Assembly: GCF_016545825.1 (NCBI RefSeq)
Contig: NC_052619.1
Location: forward strand, 44,049,682-44,113,681
Direction of reading: 5' to 3'
DNA: 64,000 nt
From: Eucalyptus grandis
Taxonomy: Eukaryota > Streptophyta > Magnoliopsida > Myrtales > Myrtaceae
Below are positions 45,148-55,579 of this stretch, piece by piece. How positions within the stretch are numbered: position 1 is the first letter of the stretch; each line of letters opens with the position of its first letter. The notes under the pieces are model-generated. The model was given only the letters and a program-made list of their open reading frames with translations. It did no database searches and was not told the DNA's origin. The position numbers and the translations under genes are program-made.

Positions 45148-45635
45148 GGGGGTGTATGATAACAAAATTTATGTTTCGAAATAGTTTTTCTGTTCCTGCA
45201 CTGCTGTTTCGAAAGAGAAATCCGTTTGATAGATTTATTCAATTTTTCTATTTTTGGAATAGATTTCCATTCCGAAATAGGTTTGCAAGAGAAATCAAAA
45301 GCTAAAATTTTCTACTTCTCGAGTTTTGGAATAGAAATCAAAGATTAAAATTCTTCTCATCGTTCGTCAATCGGTCCTTCATTCGTCGCCGCGACCACCG
45401 TCTATCGGTCATCGATCGCCGGCCGGCCGTCCATCCATGCCGATCGCAGTCCACCGCCATTCGAAAGGAATAAATTTTGCGTCGTTATCAAACGAATTTC
45501 TATTTTTAGAGTAGAAATTTTGTGTCGTTATCAAACAGTTATTTTTGCTTAAAAACTCTTATAGAAATAGAAATAGAAAAATCTATTTCTGTTATGAAAA
45601 TTGTTTACGGAACAGAATGGTTGTCATGCATCTCC
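45148..45635. mobile_element. Tourist-like MITE 6, 488 bp
   Basis: The left end GGGGGTGTATGATAAC and the right end (reverse complement GGAGATGCATGACAAC) are inverted repeats. TAA flanks both (45,145-45,147; 45,636-45,638). A short GC-richer core lies at 45,380-45,465. Confidence 0.75.
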
Positions 45636-45789
45636 TAAGCCGAAAGAGGCGATCAAGAGAGGACCAACTCAATCAAATAGTCACACACGAGCAATTGCTA
45701 GCACAATTATCGTGGTGAGCTCTCTTAAATTTCTCTCTATCATTTGATGCAAGTTAGTGGCGTGTTTGAACTAGAGGCCCGATATTAGT

Positions 45790-46055
45790 GGGGCTTGAAC
45801 TGAAGAACACCAAAACCAGAGTACATCAAAACTAGTGCCACAAGGAAATAAGACGTTTGTAGTCGGGATTTGAAGAACATCCAAACTAGCTCTACGAAGA
45901 CACAAGACGTTTGCATTTTGGATCTGAACATATCAAAAGAACATTAAAACAACATTAATGAGAATATCAAATGTTCGTAGTCAAAATTTGAAGAACGTTA
46001 AAATCAACACTGTGAGGACATCAAGCACTTTTGATCAAAAATCTGAAAAACGCTC
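45790..46055. repeat. Degenerate tandem repeat, about 75-bp unit, 3-4 copies
   Basis: GAAGAAC(A/G)..CAAAA or C is followed 35-50 bases later by CAAGACGTTTG or CAAGCACTTTTG and then TTTGAAGAAC or TCTGAAAAAC. Units begin near 45,802, 45,872 and 45,985, with a broken unit between. No frame runs through it. Confidence 0.5.
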
Positions 46056-46189
46056 GTAGCCTTCTTTTCACTTCTATTTGCTTATTATTAAAATACACGA
46101 ATAATATTAAAAAGATACGTGTATGAGTGTTTTTGCATCCGCCATCAATCGGCAAGTGTTCTTGTTTTTGAAAGAAAGTCCAAACGGGA

Positions 46190-47380
46190 GGCACCTAAAG
46201 TTGATCACTAAAAGCATAACAGCGGGCAAGGTTATCCGGACGAGCAATTACAGAAATAGCAGGGAAAATTTTCTCTCATAGCGTTCTTCCAAAAGTTTTG
46301 ATGGACAGCTGTGTGTGTCTGTACGTTAAATGCAGAAGCAAATCTCATGAAGATAGCAGCAGTTTTTGTCCAGTAGCTCTCTCCATGGTTTGACTTGGAA
46401 AATATCTTGGTAGTATAAATCAATGTCGCCTTCGAAGAATCAGACCTTACAGGATTCTTATGGTATTATGAACACTGGAGCATATCTACTGCGGTCACAT
46501 CGACCGCCATTTTTGGGTCTTCCCTCCTTTTTTCGGGGACCCCCCTTGGGTGTCTTTCAAGCCACCTAACATTTCCACATGCTTTGTCTTCTGACTTGTC
46601 AATTCCACTCCTCTAGTGGCAGCTCAAAAAGAATCAACAACTCCATGCGTAGAGACGCTTAACGTCAAGCATTCGAATGATACGATGATAATTTAGCTCA
46701 TATTGTATTACATGAAATTAGACTAATTTCTATTATTTGATAATTGGCACGTCAATCTTTTTTTTTATTTTAATGATGGAGGTTCCTAGCGAAAGTCAAC
46801 CTATTCCGATTACATTAAAAATGACTACAAGAGAAGAACCAGACTTTTATACAAAATGCTCGCTTCTATCTCCCTCTCTCAAATAACTGTTCCGAGCAGC
46901 TACAACTAGCTGCGATTGATTAGAGGGTGGGCCAGTTCCCACATTGGAACCAGGAAGCACCCACTAGGACTGGTTCCACGAACTCGGAACAAGTTGTGTT
47001 TTGATGAAAGTGATGTTGAGAAGATGAGGGGCTTTCATTTTCAGCATTCGAAAGAGGTTTTTCCTAAAATCAGCAGTGACGGTGACGGAGTCGAAGCCGA
47101 GACCACGACTGAAAGCGAAGTGGTTTTCCGTTTGCGTGCTCGAGGATACTGCTTTTTGGTAAGAGAAGTGAGAGAAATTGACAAGGCCATGAAAGAACTC
47201 GTGCAGTGGGGTAGTCCTACTGACCAAAATTGTGAACTTGCACAACTTGTTTTGTAAGATTCAGGCTGCACAGCTACTGTGTAAATGTTGAATTATCACC
47301 TAAAAAGTTTTGTTCCCGTCATGCGAGTACCAATGCAAGAATATATGGAACACGAGAAAAGTATTCACTTAACAACATAA
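46190..47380 (+). repeat. Paralogous block B, left part
   Basis: Collinear with 39,260-40,320: GGAGGCACC.TAAAGT.GA, TGGACAGCTGTGTGTGTCTGT, ATATCTACTG.GGT, GACTTGTCAATTCCA.TCCTCTAGT, TAGCGAAAGTCA.CCTATTC and the copy-B reading frame. Three breaks and several indels separate the copies. The promoter-like GGACCCCCCTTGGGTGTCTTTCA text is at about 46,536-46,560. Confidence 0.7.
46916..47257 (+). pseudogene. Unknown duplicated reading frame, copy B
   Basis: The open frame reads 'CFDESDVEKMRGFHFQHSKE', then 'VFPKISSDGDGVEAET' and 'VREIDKAMKELVQW', and stops at 47,257. Parts recur in copy A at 39,902-40,222 in other frames. The peptide is charged and probably helical. No known domain is seen, and no clear start context or introns are visible. 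Confidence 0.35.
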
Positions 47381-47384
47381 ATGC

Positions 47385-48955
47385 CGATTGTAGCTTAAAA
47401 CGGATTGCCATTATCAATATCGAACGAGTTTAACTTTAAATAGTTGTAACGCTCCATAATTTATATATACCATGAAGGAAGAATATTTAAAATAGACAGA
47501 GAAATTTGGCTGCTGGGATTCGAGCCCAAGTCTCCACAGCTGAATCACTAAACTACAGCCATATATATATTATATATCAATTCAGTATGAATGGGTGGTT
47601 CTACACTTATAACCACAAACCGGACCAATTCAGGTGGTTCCCAATCTCATCCGGTTCATTTGCTCACCTCTTGGTGCAACCGGAGAATCAAATGTTTATG
47701 GAAGTTTGCTAAGACAAAAGTTGTTGCTTGAGAGGATTCGGGCTGCATTCTTCCTACCGCTGATTTTATTGGTCATTCAAAAGCCACCATTGCTGTAATC
47801 TTATTTTCTGTTTTCCACTTTTTTTCTTTTGGAAGCCCGTAATCTTACTCTTTTTTTTTTTTTTTGTCTCCTTACGTGTTCACGAAATTAAATGCATAAA
47901 TAAAAAGGATTAGATAATAGATTGAGATTTACTCTAAAAATAAAGGAGCAAATAGATGCTTGAATTGTTGATATTAATTGTTTTTTATTTATTTATAATT
48001 TTATGCAAATGGATGCTTGAATTTTGTCTCAGACTCTGTATTGAGTTGGATATGACTGGTATCCTTTCCTGCCAACAGTTGAGAGATGTTTGTGTGAGAA
48101 GCTCTGTTGGTTTCTTGATAAAAAGAATGCAAAACAAATCGATGACTATGTCTTTTTCTCGGTGAATGATTATAGGGTAAGAGGCAGGCATTGCATTTTC
48201 TCAAAATATGTGCCTTTTTTAAAAATGGCATCTTAAAGACACAAAAAAATTCCTGACATAGAGGCATGCTATGTTTCCATGTTTTCTAATATGGTGTTCA
48301 TGCGATGCTACATCAACGTTACATGTCTGAGAAAAAACAAATGAAGAAGGAAACATTAGTCAAATTAGAGGAGGAAATCATAATCAAAATTACATGAAAA
48401 AAGTAGAGTAACAGTCCTCAGTGATTCCGGATGCACGAAAGTCGAAACCTTGAGCCTCATTTTTTGCTATGTTCATGGGAGGATAATGGCTAGTGGGAAT
48501 GTAATGAAAGACCTGGATGGCAGTCCTAAAATGGTTGAGAGTTCACTTCAATTAACGTCCACAGCAGAATGCCTATCAATGCACATGACAGAAGAAGACA
48601 GAAGCTGAGGACATCTGACTTCTATAATAGGGTAGAGTACACCAGACACGACATTGAAGAATTTATTTGGGAACAGTCTTTGTTGCGAAAAACAAACGGT
48701 GGTATAATAAAATAGACATCATAAGAAAATTAATTGAATGTCATGGTTCCCATCTATAGTAAGAGTAGTGACAAATTTCATTATAAATCAAGCAATATAT
48801 AAAAATTACAACCACATTGAGTTACTCAAATACTCTTAATGTTTTCTATGACCCAATTATACCCAAATAATTCACACCATATTTTTTTCTCACAATTTAT
48901 CACGAAAGAATTAAACAAATCTTGAACTCAAAAAATTTAATTGGCCGAACAGTAA
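47385..48955 (+). repeat. Paralogous block B, right part, and spacer
   Basis: Collinear with 41,942-43,000 and 43,521-43,820 but without the two MITEs present in block A. It ends near 48,670 (GAACAGTC), after which AT-rich unique sequence (48,680-48,955) follows. Frames at 47,506-47,712 and 47,956-48,165 have no motif. Confidence 0.7.
47509..47561 (-). tRNA. tRNA-like sequence, truncated pseudogene (copy B)
   Basis: The minus strand keeps GGCTGTAGTTTAGTGATTCA and GGGCTCGAATCCCAGCAGCC but lacks about 14 bases of the central arm found in copy A. The acceptor-like ends (GGCTG/CAGCC) still pair. Confidence 0.45.
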
Positions 48956-49836
48956 AGGGCCGCGCATGACAACGCTTGTTCTAGGGAAGAGTTTTTTTTC
49001 AGAAATAGTTCTTTTCTATTTACGCTCCGGGAACAATTTCGAGTAAAAGAACCCGTTTGGTAACGACACAAAATTTCTACTCGGAATAGAAAAAGAATAG
49101 AAATGCGTTTGGTAACGCAACAATTTCTTTTGTATTTATTCATTTTTTATTCTTGCGACGGATCACTGCCGCTCGCCGCCCACCGCCCGGCCCGCCGGCC
49201 TTGCCCACATTTGCACGATCGCCGGCAGCCGCCCGACCCCACCGTCGCACTGCTACCGGAAGGAGCAGCCGGGTGGCCGCGGGAGGGTGGCCGATGGGCT
49301 TCGGCGGGCGCGGTGGCGATTGGCGGCCGGCGGTCGTGCGGCGGCGGCGGGCGCGGCGTGGCTCATTGCGGCCGGCGGTCGTCTGCAGCGCGGCGGGCGG
49401 CGGCGCCGGCGATAGCCGGCAGGCGGTGACGGTCGCGGCCGGCAATCGTCTTTGCGCGCGGTTAGCGGGGCGGCGGCGGGCGCGTGGCAACCGGCACCCC
49501 GCACCGGCCCCGGCGGCGGCCGGCGGCGGCCGACAGCGCGGCCGGCGACCTCGCGGTCGGCGGCGGCAGCGGTAGGCGGTGGCTGCGAGCGGTTGATGGT
49601 GGTCGCGGCAAGAAAAGGAAATAAAAGAAAAATAAAAAAAAAAATCAGCTTATTTCTAGAAATTGTTCACGGAACAAGAAGCAACTTTTATTTGTTTCTC
49701 AAAATGTTCACGGAACAAAAAATTAGAGAAATTGTTCGGGAACAAATGTTTTACCAAACGGGTTTTACGTTCTTTTTTTGTTTCGGGGAACAAAAGAACG
49801 AAATTGGGAGAAATAGGAACATTACCATGCGCTACC
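48956..49836. mobile_element. Large Tourist-like MITE 5 with GC-rich core
   Basis: Ends AGGGCCGCGCATGACAACG and (reverse complement) GGTAGCGCATGGTAATG are inverted, with TAA at 48,953-48,955 and 49,837-49,839. Shoulders carry CGTTTGGTAACG and, inverted, TTACCAAACGG. The core (49,155-49,610) is very GC-rich with GCGGCGGGCGCGG and GGCCGGCGG units. Frames over it (49,103-49,429; 49,140-49,490 minus; 49,153-49,575) are low-complexity Arg/Ala/Pro and not called. Confidence 0.75.
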
Positions 49837-49839
49837 TAA

Positions 49840-51359
49840 TTCTTCTTAGATGTACTTCATGAATAAGTTCCGCCACATGAATCCCCGCCAAGCACCCCGC
49901 ACCTATGGACATCACGCACAACCAGGGCACTCTTCAAGATTGCTTGTGTCAACAACAGCATCAACAATGGCACAAGAAAGCTCCCTCAATCAGTACATAC
50001 ATACATATAAAACCTGCAGAGGCCGACTACAACATGGAATAGGAAATCCATGTTCAGAACCATGTGCGCTCGGTCCAAGTCCATGTCCAAGTTGAACTTT
50101 CCTTCTTTATTATTATTTCTTGAACCGATTTACTTCACGTCCATATTTGCCTGGCCAATATCTTTTCATATCAGATTTGATATCAAGACAAATATGGAAA
50201 TCCTTATCCAACATCGAATATTTGGACCTCCACACATAACAAATAATTTCGAGTCAAGTTTTGTTTATCGAGCTTAAACTCGAGACATATTTTAAAAGTA
50301 ACTCTTTTTTTCTTTTTTTTTTGAAAGAGTGAGTACTTAAAGACTTTTCTTCCTAAATGAAATGAGAGTAACCCATGTCTATGTTGTCCATTTTGAAATA
50401 CAAGGATCGGGCTAATAAGTAGTTTTCGATCAAATATCCAATACTTTGACTCGTTTACATCTAATCATGTTACATGGTTTTGTAGCTTGAAACCTACAAT
50501 TAGCAAGATAGTAACACTAGGAGTCCTTGTGCTATTTACATATTCGAGTTCTCAAACTTTTATTTTATTCACTTAAGAATTAAAAATTGCATAAAAAGCA
50601 TACGAGAGATTTGGTTTGCTCCATCAATTTCTAATGTACAGAAACCATAGTTGGCTTCTTTAGTTCCCTATAGACGCAACAACAGATTGTGTGACAATAT
50701 GTCTACATGATCATGAATTCCCATGTGTAAAAGACAAATGTAATTTAGTAACTATCCCTTTTTACTAATATGAGTGATCAAAATATTTTGAATTAACATT
50801 TGATATCATCTAGTAAATTAATTTCTTTGGTCTTATTGTCACAAAACATGGATGATCCTTGAATTAATCATTTCAAAAAGTCTCCCATATTTGAGTTTAA
50901 AATGTATTTTTACATATGAAGGTGATTATGGAGTTTTTTTCTCATTGGTTGAAATAATGACACTCATAAATCTTGATATATGAATATAAAACTGTTCAAA
51001 CGTTTCTTTGAAAAAGGTATTTGTATGAATTGATATCGGTAGAGAGTGTTACATATTTAAAAAATTAATAAAAAAAGACTACGAGGTGTAATATAAAATT
51101 ATTAGAGAAATAAAAAAGATTGAGAATATTTTAATTGTTAAATATCTTATTTTTTAACTCTTTGGATAAGAATTTTCATTTCTACACAATAAATCTATTA
51201 CGGATTTTCATTATTTGAGTGGATTTGGGTTTTCGTTCGGAAACTGCTCTCAATACGAGACCAAAAACAATTTTATTTTCATGTTCAAATGGAAACGGAA
51301 AAAAAAAAAAAAAAAAACGAGAAAATTTTCTCTGAACAATGCAGGGGCGACCTGCTTTT
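49840..51359 (+). repeat. NLR 2 far-upstream region (duplicated unit)
   Basis: Collinear with 18,050-19,205 from about 50,290 on. 49,840-50,290 is less similar and has no gene. A poly-A run is at 51,300-51,317. No coding frame is supported. Confidence 0.7.
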
Positions 51360-51536
51360 TTGACCCATAGGCTTTTGGTTTTTTTCTCTTTCTTTCTTCA
51401 GTCCCTTCATTGTGGACCCCACACGTCTTTCGCACACCACCCAACATTTGCACGCGCTTGTCTTCGTATTGCTCAATTCCGTTCCCACTGGTCGACTGAA
51501 TTTTATAATGAGATGCCGTTGGCCTTGCTATATAAA
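51360..51536 (+). promoter_or_regulatory. NLR 2 core promoter: W-box and TATA box
   Basis: TTGACC is at 51,360-51,365, the GTGGACCCCACACGTCTTTC block at about 51,411-51,430, and TATATAAA at 51,529-51,536, 115 bases before the ATG. Two W-box-like motifs seen at NLR 1 are changed here (GCTCAATT for GGTCAATT; GTCGACTG for GTTGACTG), so the two promoters may differ in WRKY response. Confidence 0.55.
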
Positions 51537-51650
51537 GTTCGCGCATGAAGTAGATCACGAGGCACCACCAAACCATTGTTACCCAACAAAAGCATCAACT
51601 CTGCAACCTCCTCTTAAGCACTCCTCAACCCCTGCTTTTGCCTTTTGGAA

Positions 51651-54600
51651 ATGGCGGAAGCAGTGCTCTTCACCCTTACCAACGACATACTGAAACTCGC
51701 CGGTTCTAACATCTTTTCGAAGATCCAACTTGCACGAGGTGCGAGGGATGATCTCAAACGTCTCAAGTACACCGTCAAGACCATCCAAACCGTGCTTTTG
51801 GATGCCGAGAAGAAACAATGGGACAGCGAGCAGGTCAAGCTCTGGCTCGCGAGGCTGAAGGACGTGTTGTACGATGCACAAGACTTGCTGGATGATGTCG
51901 CAACCGAAGATCTGAGGCGGAAGGTCACTCCCGAAAACAAGATGTCAAAAGCGGTACGTTTTTTCTTCTACAAATCAAATCAGCTAGCACAACCCTACAA
52001 AGTGGCTAAGAGGATCCAGGAAATTAGGAAGAAATTGGATTGGATTGCAAAAGATAGGAAGTTCCGTTTAGAGGAGCATCGGAGTGAGGCAACTGTTGCT
52101 ATTGTGAGGAGGAGGACAACTGACTCTTTTGTGCGGAAGGAAGAAATAATTGGTAGACAATCTGATGAGAGGGAGATCATCAAATCTTTGCTTGATTCCT
52201 CCTCCGAAAAAAGTGTTTCGGTTGTTTCCATAGTTGGTATGGGAGGACTTGGAAAAACCACACTCGCTCGGCTGGCGTGCAACGATGACAAAGTGAGAAC
52301 TACTTCGAGCTTAAGATGTGGGTGTGTGTATCCGATGTCTTTGATCGGGATTTTCTTATTAAAGAAATACTGAAATCTGTCCGAGAAGACATTGATAAGA
52401 AGCCTGAGGGCGAATTGCCGGAACTTCTTCGTAAGGTACTAGACGGGAAAAAATATTTGCTTGTTTTGGATGACTTGTGGAATGAAGATCGCGGGAAGTG
52501 GTTGGAGCTTCAAAGTTTGCTAATGGATGGTTCATTGGGGAGCAAGATACTCGTAACCACACGCAATCAGTCGGTGGTGGAGGCTATAGGTACAAAATCA
52601 GGTATCTATTATCTAAAAGTCTTACCTGAAGATAAGTCATGGGACTTATTCAAGAAAATGGCTTTCGGAGATGAGGAAGAATCATTAAAACAAAAACTGC
52701 AGCAGATAGGTCGAGATATAGTTAAAAAATGCGGTGGTGTTCCCCTCGCCATCAAAACTATAGGCAACCTTTTGTATGCCAAAAAGGAAAAGGAGTGGCT
52801 CTATATCAAAGAGCATGAATTCTCAAAAATAGATATGTTAAATCCTGGAATAATTGAAGTCCTCAAAATCAGTTACGATCATCTTCAGCCAGGGCTTAAA
52901 CATTGCTTTGCATATTGTGCATTGTTTCCAAAAGATTTCGTCTTCAATAAACCAGACATGATACAGATGTGGATGGCACAAGGTTTTATTGAGTCATTTG
53001 GATCATTGCACGAGAACGAACAGCTAGAAGAGATCGGCAATGGTTATGTCTCAGACCTATTGTATGGGTCATTTCTTGAAGTCGAGGAGGCCAATCCTTA
53101 CACAGGTGAGGTGGAAATGTTCAAGATGCATGATCTCATGCACGATCTTGCCTTGAAAGTCGCGGGAAATGAGTGCAAGATGGTCAATCTCAATAAAGGT
53201 AGTATCGATGAAGATACTCGACATGCATCATTCGAATGGTCTTTATTGCAGCAGGAAGTGGCTCCTCTACTAGAAGTGACCAATCTACGGACATTTCTCC
53301 CTTTGGGAGGAATAAATAGGTCATTTCTCCCTTTGGGAGGAATAAATAGGTTGTCCCCAAATGAATGTCATCGGATTTTCTCCAAGTTGAGACATTGCCG
53401 AACGTTGAAATTGAACCATCTAAATTGCATCCCTCTTTCATTGGGAAGTCAGTTGAAGCACTTAAGATTTCTTGAGGTTGACGATATCTCCATCGAGAGT
53501 CTGCCGGATTCAATCACGGATTTGCTGAACTTGCAGACCCTTAAACTCTCTAAATGTGATAAACTTAAAACATTGCCCAAATATTTGAGAAAATTGGTCA
53601 ACCTTAGATATCTTTCAATTTATCGATGTTTTTTCCTGAGCCACCTACCCCCCCTAAGTGAACTCTCTTGTCTAAGGACTTTGAGTCTCGTGTCCTTGGA
53701 GTCATTGGAGTTTGACCCTCTCCAATTGCAATCTAGTACTACACAGCCCTTCTTCCCATCTCTCGAGAGTTTGACCCTCTACAACTGCAATAATCTGAAA
53801 GGATGGTGGAGAAGAAGGCAAGTGATGATGGCATTTCAAAAGCATCAGTCAGACAATACACGGTCATCCTTCCCAAAACTTCGGTCCATGAGAATACAGC
53901 TTTGTAACACCTTGGACTTCGTGCCACCATTCCCCCAGGTGGAATACTTGAAGATAGATGACACTAAAATCTTGGAAGATTGGTTGACCAGTCTAGATTG
54001 CCCTTTAGCACAAGCAGTGGGATCCACATTCATCCCTTTCTCTAAACTAAAGCATCTACATCTTCATGGTACGGATTCGAAGCCCTCGATACTTGAGAGA
54101 CTACTTCAATTTGCTAGTAATCTCGAGTCCATGGAACTCCATAGTTACAGCCTAGGGGATCTCTCTCCTGGCAAGCAGTTACCTTTACATCTCTCTTCTA
54201 TCGCCAACCTTAGATTCCATAGGTGCACCCTAAGGGATCTCTCTGGTGGCATGCAGCACCTTTCCTCGCTCCGGGAACTCGGCATTTGTGGAGAGGTAGA
54301 ACTTGATTTATCGTGCCAAGAAGACAAGCAAGGCACCCAATGGCAATTCCTTAAGAAACTTCGTATTCTTAAAATCTCATACCATGAGGATTTGATGACA
54401 TTGCCTGAGTGGATTCAACATGCCACAATTTTGCAATCTCTCGAGATTATTATGTGAGAGTCTGACAAGTTTGCTAGAATGGATTGAAAATTTCTCTTTA
54501 CTTGAAAAGCTTGTAATATCTTATTGTCCAAGTTTAGAGCATTTACAATTTGAGACGCGCAACCTCACAGGCTTGAAGGAACTGAGAATCATTAATTGTC

Positions 54601-54683
54601 CCAATCTGAAAGAGGTGCCTAATAGATGCGCACGTTCCGGTCAGTGTTCGGGAGGGGATGAATCGGAACGATTAGCACAGTAG
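51651..54683 (+). pseudogene. CC-NB-LRR (RGA-type) disease-resistance gene, NLR 2, two frame breaks
   Basis: About 1,010 codons without introns. The ATG at 51,651 follows CTTTTGGAA as in NLR 1. Coiled coil with 'LKDVLYDAQDLLDD'; P-loop 'GMGGLGKTT' (52,236-52,262); kinase-2 'LVLDDLW' (52,461-52,481); RNBS-B 'KILVTTRN'; 'GVPLAI'; 'CFAYCALFPKD' (RNBS-D); 'MHDLMHD' (MHD at 53,138-53,146); then leucine-rich repeats to about 54,610. The protein would be a cytoplasmic or nuclear immune sensor using ADP/ATP exchange. Break 1: one base is missing near 52,296, so the first frame stops at 52,371-52,373 and the main frame resumes by 52,316. Break 2: near 54,450 the frame ends at a TGA (54,455-54,457) and the C-terminal repeats continue in another frame to 54,683. 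All NB-ARC motifs are otherwise intact, so it is a recent pseudogene or an assembly error. Confidence 0.93.
53291..53350 (+). repeat. In-frame 30-bp tandem duplication in NLR 2
   Basis: The 30 bases CATTTCTCCC...AATAGG occur twice back to back (53,291-53,320 and 53,321-53,350), identical except the first base. They add ten residues ('FLPLGGINRS' then 'FLPLGGINRL') between the NB-ARC end and the first leucine-rich repeat. NLR 1 has no such repeat. Confidence 0.95.
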
Positions 54684-54932
54684 AGATACGAGAAAAGACT
54701 TACATCACCTATCAATAGTGTTCCTTTTTCAACTATTTTACCTTCTTTATTATTTAACTAATTTCTCTTCACCATATTATTGGCAGCGCAAATATTTATC
54801 AAGAGGAAGAAAGCGTCCCTCCACTCCAGTTCGCCGTCGCCTTCCTCATTATGTTGCGCAGCATGTAGAACAAACACCACCTTTGCCTCCTCGTCTTGCT
54901 CGTATAACCTCCTCACTCCCCCACTCATTCTC
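54684..54932 (+). other. NLR 2 3' flank and left piece of dioxygenase fragment A2
   Basis: Matches 22,455-22,735 after NLR 1 (GAGAAAAGACTTACATC, TATCAATAGTGTTCC, GCAAATATTTATCAA). The right end (CGTATAACCTCCTCACTCCC) continues, after the copia insertion, at 59,928. Confidence 0.7.
54928..54932. other. Target-site duplication TTCTC, left
   Basis: TTCTC directly precedes the LTR start at 54,933 and is repeated at 59,923-59,927. Confidence 0.93.
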
Positions 54933-55356
54933 TGTTACGAAATCGCACGTCGATTCCAGAAAAATAATGCTCGCAAACAATTCACCAGACATAATATAGT
55001 AATAAAAAGAGCGAGAATCATATGAACACGCCAGAAAATTTGTTATCGAAGTTCACCCAAACTTGGGCTACGTCTTGCGCAGAGGCACTCTGCGAATCCA
55101 CTAGACTTCAAAAAAGTTGGAATACAACGACGATCTTTTCTCAAGATCAGGGCACAAAGAGATTGAGAACTCTCATCAAGAAAAAACTCACTTTTTTCTT
55201 CTCTCTTTTTCTTGCCTCTCTATTTCCTTTTTCAGCGTCTTGACGGCTAGGGTTTTGCCATCGCTAATATATAGGTATCACTTTTAACCTAAAAGGAAAT
55301 CTAATAGAAAAGACAAAAGAAGCCCCTAAAACAAATATTTGACTTTATCTATAACA
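54933..55356 (-). mobile_element. Copia element, 3' LTR
   Basis: 424 bases from TGTTACGAAAT to CTATAACA, with 5-base inverted ends TGTTA/TAACA. It matches the other LTR with roughly ten substitutions and several small indels (counted by eye). The polypurine tract (minus strand AAGTGGGAGAT, 55,357-55,367) adjoins it, so it is the 3' LTR of a minus-strand element. Confidence 0.95.
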
Positions 55357-55367
55357 ATCTCCCACTT
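55357..55367 (-). other. Copia polypurine tract
   Basis: The minus strand AAGTGGGAGAT directly precedes the 3' LTR start (TGTTATAG). This is the plus-strand priming site of the element. Confidence 0.8.
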
Positions 55368-55579
55368 AAAGACAAATATACCCAAGCACCAAGCAACTTT
55401 GCATCCATCTTCTTCAAAAAATAGTAGTTGAAAAACTTGTGCCTCTGCGATATTCCTCATCAATCAACATGGAGTAATACCAATGGTAGTAGTACAGAAA
55501 ATATGCTTCTCTCTTCTACTACCTTGGTCATCATGTCATTGGATTCTTCAAGCCATCAATCTTTTGTAGCTTTAATTCA

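Noticed and set aside
49103..49862. Frames of 80-140 codons on both strands
   Set aside because: GC-rich core of MITE 5; no domain, open in many frames.
51995..52562. Minus-strand frames across NLR 2 (51,995-52,291; 52,359-52,562)
   Set aside because: Antisense shadows of the NB-ARC coding sequence.
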